A stretch of 64,000 nt of DNA from Microbacterium tenebrionis. GTDB taxonomy: Bacteria > Actinomycetota > Actinomycetes > Actinomycetales > Microbacteriaceae. The notes under the pieces were generated by a model. It was not told the DNA's origin, did no database searches, and worked only from the letters and a program-made list of their open reading frames with translations. The position numbers and the translations under genes are program-made. The stretch is taken from the NCBI RefSeq assembly GCF_903645325.1, contig NZ_CAHJXQ010000002.1, forward strand, positions 62,001-126,000. The letters run 5' to 3'. Within the stretch, counting starts at the first letter, position 1; each line of letters begins with the position of its first letter. Positions 46,411 through 56,614 of the stretch are shown here, piece after piece.

Positions 46411-48221
46411 GCGCGGCACTCACCGGAACGAAGGGCGAAGACCGCTCGAACTACACCCGCGAGGAGAGCAGGGCGATCCGCCAGCGCTCGTTGCGCCTGC
46501 TCGGCTCACTCGTCTCGCCGCTGAAGGCGCAGATCGTGCTCGCCGCGATCGTGCTCGTCGTCTCGACGGCGCTGCAGGTCGCAGGTCCCATCCTCATCAG
46601 CATCGGACTCGACAAGGCACTGCCGCAGGTTCTCGACCACGCGAACTGGATGCCGGCGTTCCTCGTCGCCTTCACCTACCTGTTCGCCGGCGCTACGGCC
46701 GCCGCCCTCATCGGCTGGTACGTCGTGGTCGCCGCCCGCATCACCCAGGCGGTGCTGATCGATCTGCGCAAGCGGATCTTCCTGCACACGCAGCGGCTGA
46801 GCCTCGAGTTCCACGAGACGTACACGTCGGGCCGCATCATCTCGCGCCAGACGAGCGACCTCGACTCGATCCGCGAGCTCCTGGACGGAGGCTTGAACAA
46901 CCTCGTCTCGGGTGTGCTCTTCGGTGCGTTCACGTTCATCGCGCTGATCGTGTGGGACTGGCAGTCGGGCGTGATCCTGCTTCTCGCCGGCATCCCGCTG
47001 TTCCTGCTCATGCGCTGGTTCTACTCGCGCTCGCAGGTGATCTTCCGCGAGTCTCGAGTCATCAGCGCCAAGGTCATCGTGCAGTTCGTCGAGACCATGA
47101 CCGGCATCCGTGCCGTGAAAGCGTTCCGCAAGGAGCCGCGCAACGACGTCGCCTTCCAGAAGGTCGCCGGCGAGTACCGCGACGTCAACCGCCGATCGAT
47201 GCTCCTGTTCGGCACGTTCGAGCCGGGTCTCATGGCGGTCGCCGCCCTCACGCTCGGCCTGGTCGTGCTGTGGGGCGGCATCCGCGTCGCCGACGGCGCG
47301 CTCACGGTCGGCGTGCTGCTGTCGGCCGTCCTATACGTGCGCAACTTCTTCGCGCCCATGCAGGAGATCGCGATGTTCCTGAACTCGTACCAGTCGGCCA
47401 CGGCCGCGCTTGAGAAGGTGTCGGGAGTGCTCGAGGAGCAGCCGACGGTTCCCGACCCCGACGAGCCGGTCGATCTGTGGGAATCGCGCGGTCACGTGCG
47501 GTTCGAGGAGGTCACGTTCGGGTATTCGGGGGAGAAGACGATCCTGCCGAACTTCTCGCTCGACATCGCGGCGGGGCAGACGATCGCACTGGTGGGCACG
47601 ACGGGCGCCGGCAAGTCGACGCTCGCGAAGCTCATCTCGCGGTTCTACGACCCGACGCTGGGAAGCATCACGCTCGACGGCGTCGACCTGCGGTCGCTGC
47701 ATCCGAAGGATCTGCGCCGTGCGATCGTCATGGTCACGCAGGAGGCGTACCTCTTCAGCGGAACGGTCGCCGACAACATCGCGCTCGGGAAGCCCGATGC
47801 CACGCTCGACGAGATCCGGGACGCTGCGCGCGCCGTCGGGGCGGACGATTTCATCTCGGCGCTGCCGGACGGTTACAACTCCGACGTGAACAAGCGCGGC
47901 GGCCGCGTCTCGGCGGGCCAGCGTCAGCTGATCTCGTTCGCACGCGCGTTCCTCGCAGACCCTGCGGTGCTCATCCTCGACGAGGCGACCGCGTCGCTCG
48001 ACATCCCGTCGGAGCGGCTCATCCAGGACGCGCTGCAGACTCTGCTCAAGGACCGCACGGCGATCATCATCGCCCACCGCCTGTCCACGGTCGCGATCGC
48101 CGACCGGGTGCTGGTGATGGAGCACGGCGAGATCATCGAGGACGACGCCCCTGCCGCGCTCATCGGCGGTACGGGCAAGTTCGCGCAACTGCACGCGGCC
48201 TGGCAGGAGACGCTGGTCTGA
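46407..48221 (+). CDS. ABC exporter half-transporter, subunit B (consensus catalytic site)
   Basis: 604 residues with six transmembrane helices and an ATPase domain: Walker [14 protein letters not shown], Walker [13 protein letters not shown] with the catalytic Glu, H-loop [11 protein letters not shown]. The signature is [14 protein letters not shown] rather than LSGGQ. Together with subunit A (Asp in place of Glu, normal LSGGQ) this gives one consensus ATP site (B's Walker/Glu with A's LSGGQ) and one degenerate site (A's Asp with B's altered signature), as expected of a heterodimer. The start overlaps subunit A by 4 nt. A 14-bp-stem terminator follows. Confidence 0.94.
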   Translation: MSAALTGTKGEDRSNYTREESRAIRQRSLRLLGSLVSPLKAQIVLAAIVLVVSTALQVAGPILISIGLDKALPQVLDHANWMPAFLVAFTYLFAGATAAALIGWYVVVAARITQAVLIDLRKRIFLHTQRLSLEFHETYTSGRIISRQTSDLDSIRELLDGGLNNLVSGVLFGAFTFIALIVWDWQSGVILLLAGIPLFLLMRWFYSRSQVIFRESRVISAKVIVQFVETMTGIRAVKAFRKEPRNDVAFQKVAGEYRDVNRRSMLLFGTFEPGLMAVAALTLGLVVLWGGIRVADGALTVGVLLSAVLYVRNFFAPMQEIAMFLNSYQSATAALEKVSGVLEEQPTVPDPDEPVDLWESRGHVRFEEVTFGYSGEKTILPNFSLDIAAGQTIALVGTTGAGKSTLAKLISRFYDPTLGSITLDGVDLRSLHPKDLRRAIVMVTQEAYLFSGTVADNIALGKPDATLDEIRDAARAVGADDFISALPDGYNSDVNKRGGRVSAGQRQLISFARAFLADPAVLILDEATASLDIPSERLIQDALQTLLKDRTAIIIAHRLSTVAIADRVLVMEHGEIIEDDAPAALIGGTGKFAQLHAAWQETLV

Positions 48222-48223
48222 CG

Positions 48224-48267
48224 ACGGTCGCTCGGGGGACGCAGGGATGCCCTCCCCGAGCGACCGT
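48224..48267 (+). terminator. Terminator of the ABC exporter operon
   Basis: A 14-bp perfect stem (48224-48237 with 48254-48267) and 16-nt loop, ending directly before the -10 of the next gene. Confidence 0.65.
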
Positions 48268-48273
48268 TACGAT
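48268..48273 (+). promoter_or_regulatory. Leaderless -10 element of the coiled-coil protein gene
   Basis: TACGAT ends 6 nt before the GTG at 48280. Confidence 0.5.
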
Positions 48274-48279
48274 CGAAGC

Positions 48280-49098
48280 GTGGATCCGTTATGGATGCTG
48301 GGCGCTGAATGGTGGTGGATCGCCCCGACCGCGGTCGGTGCAGGAGCCATCACCGCCGTCGGCGTGCGGCGCGGCCAGAAGCGCAGCGGCCGACGGCTGG
48401 CTCTGGATGCCGCACGCCGCGACCTCCGCGACGCGCAGCGCGAGATCGGCGAGCGACGTCGCGCCGTGAAGGTCGCGCGGGCAGAGCACGCCCGTCTGGT
48501 CGCCGAGCGCAGGGCATCCCGTGCGTCGACCGCCGATGTGGCAAGCGCACGGCGCGCCCTGAAACAGGCGGAGCACGACGCGAAGGCCGCGCACGCCGAC
48601 GTGCGTTCCCGCCGGATCCGCGTCGGTGTGGAGCAGGCGCAGGTGCCGTCGGCATCGCAGACCGACCGGTATCCGCTTGCGCGCCTGAACGACGCGCATG
48701 ACGCGGTGATCGCGCGCTGGATGGACTACGAGACGGATGCCGCGAAGCTGATCGCGTACCCTGCGATGAGTGACGGCAAGGAACCGGCGATGGCCGCCTT
48801 CCTCGCCGCCGCATCCCGTGCCAGAGACCTGCGACCGTCATCGCCGTCGGGAGTGACGCCCGCCGAGTTCTCCGCCTACCGGGACGCGGTCGCGGATCTC
48901 GAGCGGACCTTCGACGTCGCCGAGCACACCGCGAAGGCCCGCGCGGCCGGCCGCGACCCGGATGCGGCGACTGCATGGCCCGGCAGCGCTCACGAGATGC
49001 TCAGCCGATCGGCCGAGGCGCTCGACAAAGCGGCAGGAGCCGCAGCCTCTGCGCTCGCGGCGTGGACCGCGCGCCCCAGGCCCAAGCGCGACGAGTGA
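48280..49098 (+). CDS. Hypothetical membrane-anchored coiled-coil protein
   Basis: 272 residues from the GTG at 48280, chosen because TACGAT ends 6 nt upstream; an ATG at 48247 would add 11 unlikely residues inside the terminator. One N-terminal membrane segment (EWWWIAPTAVGAGAITAVGV), then a ~100-residue highly charged helix (RRDLRDAQREIGERRRAVKV, ALKQAEHDAKAAHADVRSRR), a likely coiled coil, and an Ala-rich helical C-terminal half with no family recognised. Possibly a scaffold or envelope-associated protein; no firm function. Confidence 0.75.
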   Translation: MDPLWMLGAEWWWIAPTAVGAGAITAVGVRRGQKRSGRRLALDAARRDLRDAQREIGERRRAVKVARAEHARLVAERRASRASTADVASARRALKQAEHDAKAAHADVRSRRIRVGVEQAQVPSASQTDRYPLARLNDAHDAVIARWMDYETDAAKLIAYPAMSDGKEPAMAAFLAAASRARDLRPSSPSGVTPAEFSAYRDAVADLERTFDVAEHTAKARAAGRDPDAATAWPGSAHEMLSRSAEALDKAAGAAASALAAWTARPRPKRDE

Positions 49099-49125
49099 CC
49101 AGGACGGACGCTCCCCGCCGGGTCG

Positions 49126-49150
49126 CACCGAGGGCGACGGGGCCTCGGTG
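49126..49150. terminator. Possible terminator between convergent genes
   Basis: An 8-bp stem CACCGAGG/CCTCGGTG with a 9-nt loop. Confidence 0.4.
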
Positions 49151-49182
49151 GGGGAGGGGGATCCGAGACCCCGCCGCCGCTG

Positions 49183-49641
49183 TCAGGACGAGATCTGCAC
49201 GGAGGCGATGACCTCGCCGTACTCCGTCTCGCCCACCTGGGTGAAGCCGACGCGCTCGAAGAACGCGGCGGGACCGGCATCGCCTGCCTCGTAGATCACG
49301 TCGACATGGTTCATGCCGCGTGCCCGCGCCTCGTCGATCAGGGCCTCGACGGCGAAGCGGCCGATGCCGCGGCCCTGGTCGTCGGCGTCGACGTTGATGC
49401 GCCACAACACGGAGCGGAAGTGCTCCTCCGGGGCCTCCGGATCGAAGTTGGCGCTGACGAAGCCGACCACCTCATCGCGGTCGAGGACGACGCGCTGCCA
49501 TGAGGTCTGCGGGTTGATGACGGTGGCGGCGATCCCGTAGGAGACCGGGGCGAGGTACTGCTCCTGCCCGGGCTTGAGCGACAGGTTGTTCACGGCGACG
49601 ATCGTCGCAGCGGAGAGTTCGACCACGCGCAGTTCAGTCAT
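49183..49641 (-). CDS. GNAT family N-acetyltransferase
   Basis: 152 residues. The acetyl-CoA-binding motif is [20 protein letters not shown], preceded by the beta-4 region FRSVLWRI and followed by [20 protein letters not shown]. The sequence resembles diamine or spermidine acetyltransferase-type GNATs in the part [20 protein letters not shown], but the substrate is not certain. The start at 49641 is supported by TACCCT (49648-49653), which ends 6 nt upstream on the minus strand. Divergent from icd. Confidence 0.87.
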   Translation of the reverse strand: MTELRVVELSAATIVAVNNLSLKPGQEQYLAPVSYGIAATVINPQTSWQRVVLDRDEVVGFVSANFDPEAPEEHFRSVLWRINVDADDQGRGIGRFAVEALIDEARARGMNHVDVIYEAGDAGPAAFFERVGFTQVGETEYGEVIASVQISS

Positions 49642-49647
49642 AGCCCC

Positions 49648-49653
49648 AGGGTA
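49648..49653 (-). promoter_or_regulatory. Leaderless -10 element of the GNAT gene
   Basis: TACCCT on the minus strand ends 6 nt before the ATG at 49641. Confidence 0.55.
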
Positions 49654-49711
49654 ACCTCTCCGGGTGAGTGCGCGCAGAAGAAGTCCGCAAACGCGGGCAG
49701 AGGCACTCAGG

Positions 49712-49727
49712 TATCTTGGTATCGAGA
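49712..49727. promoter_or_regulatory. Operator-like site upstream of icd
   Basis: TATCTTGGTATCGAGA, 14 of 16 identical to the palindromic site upstream of sucC (34124-34139). Its first six bases (TATCTT) could also serve as a -10 element. Confidence 0.6.
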
Positions 49728-49758
49728 CAAATTCGACCCGCGAACGGAGAATCTTCCG

Positions 49759-51975
<2,217 letters not shown>

Positions 51976-51979
51976 TCCT

Positions 51980-52030
51980 CACACATCAAGAAGGCCGGAT
52001 GCTTGAAGCATCCGGCCTTCTTGATGTGTG
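51980..52030. terminator. Bidirectional terminator after icd
   Basis: A perfect 25-bp inverted repeat (51980-52004 with 52006-52030) around one central base; the arms contain CTTCTTGATGTG. It serves icd and the convergent transpeptidase gene. Confidence 0.9.
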
Positions 52031-52057
52031 CGGCCCGCGGGGCAGCCGTAGCGGGTG

Positions 52058-53512
52058 TCAGTAGTGGACGTTGACGCCGACGCCCTGCGGCGTCCAGTTG
52101 TAGAGCCACTGGGCGCGCCACTCGGGCATGCCGACGCAGCCGTGGCTCATCGGGGTGCCCCAGTTGGCGTGCCAGTACACGCCGTGCAGCGCCTGGTCGC
52201 CGTTGAAGTACATGACCCACTTGACGTCGGGCTGGAAGTAGTAGGGGGCCTTGGTGAGGTCCCGGTTGCCCATGTTCTGGCTCGAGGTCTTCCACCCGAC
52301 CGAGTACGAACCGGTGTGGGTGCTGTATCCCGTCGTTCCTGAGGAGACGCTCCAGGAATCCACGACCACGCCGTTCTCGATCGCGCTCACGCGCTGCGTC
52401 GACAGATTCACGTCGATCTGGCGCAGCAGCGTCTGCTCCTTGAAGGCGACCTCGTCGACCTCGATCGGCTGGACGGCTTCGCCCGCCTCGAGCCGGGTGG
52501 CGAAGTCGGCGGCGAGCGTGCTCGTGTCGCCGAGCGTTCGCCCGGTGACGCCGGCCGTGAGCTCCTGCAGCACGGTGCCGCTGCCGTTGACGATGGCCTT
52601 GGCATCGACCGGTGCGCGGTCGACCTTCTCGGCCAGCGTCTCGACCGTCTTCTGGATCTCGGTGGCGTCGGCGGTGATCTCGAGCTTCCCGTCCGCGTCG
52701 ACGACATCGATCCACGTCGCCGCGACCGCGGGGTCGACCGGTACCGTCCGCTCGTCGCCGACGTAGAAGCCGATCGTCTTCAGCATGCCGTTCAGCTGAT
52801 CGGCGACCGCTGTCGCATCCGCGTCGCTGATCGCGGCCGGAGCCTCGGCGGGGGTGGAGGAGTAGCTCACGGCCTCGGCGCCGTCGGCGAGAGCGCTTCC
52901 GATCGCTCCCGTGAGTGCGTCGAGGTCGATGCCGGTTCCCGCGACGGCCGGGGTCGTCGCATAGGTGTTGCTTGCCGCGTCGAACGAGACGCCCGCGTCG
53001 ATGGCGTCCTCGTAGGCGCTCGGCACGAGACCGCGCAGCGTGTCGTGGGCGACCTCGGGGTCGACGACGATTTCGCCGGCGATGGGCTCGGGCAGCCACG
53101 CCCCCAGGTTCCACATCGGATGCTCCGCGAACGCGGTGTCTGCGAGCGACTTCGCATCGATGGATGCGCCGAGTTCCGATGCACTGACGACGACGTCGGC
53201 GCCCCCATCGGTGAGGGAGATCTGCGTGGCTGCGAGGTGGTTCTCGACGGCCTCCGCGGCGGCGGCCGGTGTGAGCCCGCCGACGGCCACACCCGCGATG
53301 GTCGTCCCCGGTGCGATGAGGATCAGCGACGCGGCGGCGGCGGAGACCAGCAGCGCTCCGACACCGAGTCCGACCCACAGGCCGGCGCGGTGCTTCTTGG
53401 GCGCGGGCTCATGCGGCGCCCACTCGACGGGTCGCTCGCCGTCGATCGGTGGCAGGACCTCGGTGCTCGCCGTGGAATCGGCGGCACCGGGTGCGGCAAC
53501 GAGGTCGGTCAC
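52058..53512 (-). CDS. L,D-transpeptidase (YkuD) with peptidoglycan-binding repeats
   Basis: 484 residues. A cytoplasmic Pro-rich head (1-45), one transmembrane helix (AGLWVGLGVGALLVSAAAAS), then two ~110-residue PG-binding-4-like repeats (~75-340, with GTTIAGVAVGGLTPAAAAEA), and a C-terminal YkuD domain (~355-484) with HGVYWHANW and the catalytic SHGCVGM. It forms 3-3 cross-links in peptidoglycan or attaches proteins to it, acting outside the membrane. GTG start with a GGGGGGTG upstream; a -10-like TATGAT lies at 53549-53554 on the minus strand. Confidence 0.94.
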   Translation of the reverse strand: MTDLVAAPGAADSTASTEVLPPIDGERPVEWAPHEPAPKKHRAGLWVGLGVGALLVSAAAASLILIAPGTTIAGVAVGGLTPAAAAEAVENHLAATQISLTDGGADVVVSASELGASIDAKSLADTAFAEHPMWNLGAWLPEPIAGEIVVDPEVAHDTLRGLVPSAYEDAIDAGVSFDAASNTYATTPAVAGTGIDLDALTGAIGSALADGAEAVSYSSTPAEAPAAISDADATAVADQLNGMLKTIGFYVGDERTVPVDPAVAATWIDVVDADGKLEITADATEIQKTVETLAEKVDRAPVDAKAIVNGSGTVLQELTAGVTGRTLGDTSTLAADFATRLEAGEAVQPIEVDEVAFKEQTLLRQIDVNLSTQRVSAIENGVVVDSWSVSSGTTGYSTHTGSYSVGWKTSSQNMGNRDLTKAPYYFQPDVKWVMYFNGDQALHGVYWHANWGTPMSHGCVGMPEWRAQWLYNWTPQGVGVNVHY

Positions 53513-53548
53513 GATTCACCCCCCGAGAGTCAGCGCGACAGTTTCTCT

Positions 53549-53554
53549 ATCATA
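53549..53554 (-). promoter_or_regulatory. -10 element of the L,D-transpeptidase gene
   Basis: TATGAT on the minus strand, with a predicted leader of ~30 nt. A TTGCCT lies 20 nt further upstream, a poor spacing for a -35. Confidence 0.45.
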
Positions 53555-53592
53555 CGCGGCCGCAGGTAACGGGCAGGCAACGGTTCGGACGA

Positions 53593-53629
53593 CGATGCCC
53601 CCGGGATCGCGGGGATCCCGGGGGCATCG
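53593..53629 (-). terminator. Terminator of the lipoprotein gene
   Basis: A perfect 16-bp stem (53593-53608 with 53614-53629) and 5-nt loop, 16 bp past the stop codon. Confidence 0.8.
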
Positions 53630-53644
53630 ATGCGCGACTGGACG

Positions 53645-54115
53645 TCAGCTGCAGAGCTCCTGCAGCGCGGTGGCCGACTCGGTCACATCGCCGGTGATGG
53701 TGCTCAGGTCGCCAGCGGCGTCGAGGTCCTGCTCGACGACGACCTTGGTGAGGACGTCTCCCATGGCGACGAAGTCCTCGTGGACGGCGGCAGTAGCCGC
53801 CTTGACCTCGCTGTTCGAGACGCTGTCGACGGTCTCGCCGAGCTTGGCGATGTACTCGTTGAACTGGTCGACGGTGGCCTGCGGGTCGGCCGAGGCCGGA
53901 TCGATGTCGCCCATCGCCTGGCTGGCCTCGGTCAGCTGGGGGATGACGATGCCGCAGGCATCCTCGACGGACTGGTCCGTGCCGGTCTCCTCGACGGGTG
54001 CCGAGTCGCCGGCGTCCGCGTTGTCGTTCGACGACTCGTCAGCGGCACCGGCGCAGCCGGTCAGGCCGAGGACGGCGATGGCGGCGATGGTGAATGCTGC
54101 AATACGACGGTTCAT
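53645..54115 (-). CDS. Putative lipoprotein
   Basis: 156 residues. A lipoprotein signal peptide with basic start MNRRIAAFTIAAIAVLGLTGC (lipobox LTGC, Cys 21), then a Ser/Asp/Glu-rich spacer and a helical domain (~48-156) with two further Cys (EDACGIVIPQ, ALQELCS) that may pair. Exported and membrane-anchored. No family recognised. AGGGGAT upstream of the ATG; a hairpin GCGCCGC-tcac-GCGGCGC (54137-54154) lies in the leader. Its own terminator and the gap upstream indicate a single-gene transcript. Confidence 0.82.
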   Translation of the reverse strand: MNRRIAAFTIAAIAVLGLTGCAGAADESSNDNADAGDSAPVEETGTDQSVEDACGIVIPQLTEASQAMGDIDPASADPQATVDQFNEYIAKLGETVDSVSNSEVKAATAAVHEDFVAMGDVLTKVVVEQDLDAAGDLSTITGDVTESATALQELCS

Positions 54116-54232
54116 GTGACTATCCCCTCAGTGGTGGCGCCGCTCACGCGGCGCGTCTCTCCGGTCGGAGGCCCAGTCAAGCACACTCGGTTGGAAAGCC
54201 ACGATGGGGAGTTCGACCCGCGGCGAGGGCGA

Positions 54233-54589
54233 TCAGGCGTCGACGACGGCGATCCCGTCGATCTCGACGAGCATCTCCTCGCGGGGGAGTCCGGTCAACA
54301 CGGTGGCGCGCGACGGGAGCACGCCGCTGGGTGTGTGCGCGGCGACGAAGGCGCCGTAGGCGTCGTTCATCGCCGCGAAATCGGAGCGCTGGGTGAGGTA
54401 GACGCGGAGCATCACGACGTCGTCGAACGTCGCACCCGACGCCTCGACGATGGCCTTGACGTTCTCGAGTGTCCGCGTGGTCTGGGCGGCGACGTCGCCC
54501 TCGAAGACGTACTCGTTCGTGGCCGGGTCGACCGGGCCCTGGCCGGAAACCTGGACGAACGGTCCCTTGCGCACGCCCTGCGAGAGCAT
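54233..54589 (-). CDS. RidA family protein, 5'-truncated by an in-frame amber codon
   Basis: 118 residues from the first usable ATG. RidA-type sequence: MLSQGVRKGPFVQVSGQGPV, QTTRTLENVKAIVEASGATF, VVMLRVYLTQRSDF, and ATVLTGLPREEMLVEIDGIA (RidA-like Arg). RidA enzymes hydrolyse reactive 2-aminoacrylate-type enamines and imines formed by PLP dehydratases. The ancestral start is evidently upstream at 54640: ATG AGC TAG, then KTRITTDAAPAPAH leads in frame into HMLSQG. The amber at codon 3 (54632-54634) forces re-initiation or inactivates the gene, removing the N-terminal beta-strand. It is divergent from a damaged amino-acid deaminase relic, its likely functional partner. Confidence 0.75.
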   Translation of the reverse strand: MLSQGVRKGPFVQVSGQGPVDPATNEYVFEGDVAAQTTRTLENVKAIVEASGATFDDVVMLRVYLTQRSDFAAMNDAYGAFVAAHTPSGVLPSRATVLTGLPREEMLVEIDGIAVVDA

Positions 54590-54646
54590 GTGAGCGGGGG
54601 CGGGGGCAGCATCGGTGGTGATCCGGGTCTTCTAGCTCATGCTCTC

Positions 54647-54652
54647 AGCCTA
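54647..54652 (-). promoter_or_regulatory. Leaderless -10 element of the RidA gene
   Basis: TAGGCT on the minus strand ends 6 nt before the ATG at 54640; 1 nt away from the opposing -10 at 54654-54659. Confidence 0.55.
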
Positions 54653-54653
54653 G

Positions 54654-54659
54654 TAGCCT
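54654..54659 (+). promoter_or_regulatory. Leaderless -10 element of the chimeric gene
   Basis: TAGCCT ends 6 nt before the ATG at 54666. Confidence 0.5.
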
Positions 54660-54665
54660 TGTTAG

Positions 54666-55373
54666 ATGCCTCTACTAATTCCGGATCCTGTGCTCGGAAC
54701 CTGGGCGAAGGCGTTCCCCGCGGGCTCTCACGGCCTCCGCCTCAGCGAGCCGCCGACGGCCGGTCTGAGACTGTCGGCTTTCAGCACGCCGCCCGGACTG
54801 CGTCTGGCCGGCGCCGGCGGCTACGAGGGGCCGTTCGGTCCCGATCGCAGCCCGGAGTCGGTCCGCGCGGTCGACGACTTGCTCGGCACGATCGTCGAAC
54901 TGCACAGCCGCCTGCACTACGAGGGCGGCACGCGCCCGATCCTCACCGCCGGCGGCAGCGTTTTCCCGGATCGCGCAGCAGCCGTGCTCGCACCGCTGCG
55001 CGATGAGGCGGAGATCGTCCTGCGCTCCGGCGCGTTCCAGATCCACGACGACGGGTTCTACGCGCTGCCGAGCAGGGACCGCGTCGACTACGCGATGTTC
55101 CCCCGGCTCAGCGCGATCGCCGAGCGGCTGTGGGCCGGGGGAGAACCCGGCGATCTCACCGGATTCCTCCGGCGACTGCCCGTGCACCTGCGGCGTCTGG
55201 CGGCCTCCGGCGTGCAGTATCGTCGGCTTCAGGGCCCGACACCCCTTCAGCGACGCGACGGCATCCCCGGGAAGCCGATGGGCTTCGCAGATCGAGAGCG
55301 GATCGTCGCCGAGCTGGTCGACGGCCTCCTGCATGCGCAGACCACTGTCCCCGAAGCGAGCGACGACGAATGA
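54666..55373 (+). pseudogene. Chimeric relic: amino-acid deaminase fragments fused to the C-terminus of a GH20 beta-N-acetylhexosaminidase
   Basis: 235 codons in one open frame made of pieces. Residues 1-42 resemble the N-terminus of D-serine deaminase-like amino-acid deaminases (GLRLSAFSTP). Residues ~43-134 are an internal segment of the same family (RLAGAGGYEGPFG, HYEGGTRPILTAGGSVFPDR, IVLRSGAFQIHDDGFYA). Residues ~138-215 are the C-terminal end of a family-20 hexosaminidase (DYAMFPRLSAIAERLWAGGE, ASGVQYRRLQGPTPLQRR). The PLP Lys region of the deaminase and the catalytic Asp-Glu of GH20 are absent, so neither activity is expected. Two in-frame deletions explain it. It is still expressed from a normal promoter position, and the ROK gene start overlaps its stop. 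Confidence 0.7.
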
Positions 55374-56557
55374 CCGACACAGGTGAATCGCGACAGACGG
55401 CACCGGCCGTGCGGACCGGCTCGGCGACGCATGCCTTCGGGCCCGCCCAGAACCTGCGTTCGCGCACCAAGGTGCTCCCCGAGCATGCGAGGGGCCACAA
55501 CCGGGCACTCGTCCTCCAGACGCTCTATCACTCGGGGTCGATGAGCAGGGCCGACCTGTCGAGGGAGACCGGGCTCACCCGCGTCACCATCTCCGACCTG
55601 GTCGCGGAGTTCATCTCGGACGGCATCGTCGTCGAGCTCGGCATCCGCGAGACGGTCGGACCGGGCAAGCCCCCGATCCTCATCGACATCGACCGGCTCG
55701 GCCATCAGATCATCGGCCTTGACCTCTCCGACGCGGAGGCGTACCGCGGCGCCGTGCTCACACTCGACGGCGACGTGATCGAGCGCCGCGAGATCCCCCG
55801 TCCGGCGCAATCCGACGGCGAAGCAGCCTACGCCGCCGTCCGAGGGCTGGCGCAGGAGCTCGTCGCCGCATCCACCGCGACCCTCCTCGGGGTCGGCATC
55901 GGCACCCCGGGCATCGTGCGTCCGGACGGTGTCGTGCTCAGCTCGCCGAACCTCGGATGGACGGACTTCGCGCTGGAGGCCGAACTCGGCCGCGACCTCG
56001 GCATGCCCGTGATCGCCCGCAACGACGCCAACGCCGCGGTGCTCGCGGAGTACACCTTCGGCGGGGCGCGTTCGGACTTCATCCTCATCAAAATCGGTTT
56101 CGGGGTCGGCGCCGGGCTCATCTCGGGCAGTCAGCCGCTGCTGGGCAGCCGCTACGCCGCCGGTGAGATCGGCCACGTCGTCGTCGGCACGGACGGCGGC
56201 CCGCACTGCGTCTGCGGGCGCGACGGATGCCTGGAGGCCTGGCTCAGCGTCAGCAGGCTCCGCGACGAGATCGCAGCCGTCCCCTCGTCGCGCGATGCCG
56301 TGCTGCGCGATGCCGGCACGCGCATGGCGATCGCCATCGCCCCGATCGTGACCGCGCTGGATCTGTCGGAGATCGTGCTGGCAGGCCCCGTCGACCTGCT
56401 CGACGGGGTGTTCATCGATGCGGCGACGAGGACCTTGCGCTCGCGCACGCTCGAGGGCGTCTTCGACGACGTCGTGATCCGGCCGACGCAGCAGCCGGAC
56501 ATCGTGCTGCGCGGTGCGGCCGTGATGGTGCTCTCGAGCCAGCTCGGCGTCTCCTAG
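55370..56557 (+). CDS. ROK family transcriptional regulator (NagC-like)
   Basis: 395 residues. A winged helix-turn-helix at ~45-105 (HNRALVLQTLYHSGSMSRAD, LSRETGLTRVTISDLVAEFI), then a ROK sugar-kinase-like domain: GIGTPGIVRPDGVVLSSPNL, ARNDANAAVLAEYTFGGARS, AGEIGHVVVGTDGG, and the ROK zinc motif HCVCGRDGCLEAWLS. These repressors sense an amino sugar or its phosphate. The position, directly upstream of nagB and downstream of a hexosaminidase relic, suggests control of GlcNAc/chitin utilisation. The start overlaps the relic stop (ATGA). Confidence 0.92.
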   Translation: MTDTGESRQTAPAVRTGSATHAFGPAQNLRSRTKVLPEHARGHNRALVLQTLYHSGSMSRADLSRETGLTRVTISDLVAEFISDGIVVELGIRETVGPGKPPILIDIDRLGHQIIGLDLSDAEAYRGAVLTLDGDVIERREIPRPAQSDGEAAYAAVRGLAQELVAASTATLLGVGIGTPGIVRPDGVVLSSPNLGWTDFALEAELGRDLGMPVIARNDANAAVLAEYTFGGARSDFILIKIGFGVGAGLISGSQPLLGSRYAAGEIGHVVVGTDGGPHCVCGRDGCLEAWLSVSRLRDEIAAVPSSRDAVLRDAGTRMAIAIAPIVTALDLSEIVLAGPVDLLDGVFIDAATRTLRSRTLEGVFDDVVIRPTQQPDIVLRGAAVMVLSSQLGVS

Positions 56558-56614
56558 AGCGCTCCCGCTCCGAAACAATCGAATCACCCGCCCTCGAACA
56601 GGAGATCGCCGCAC

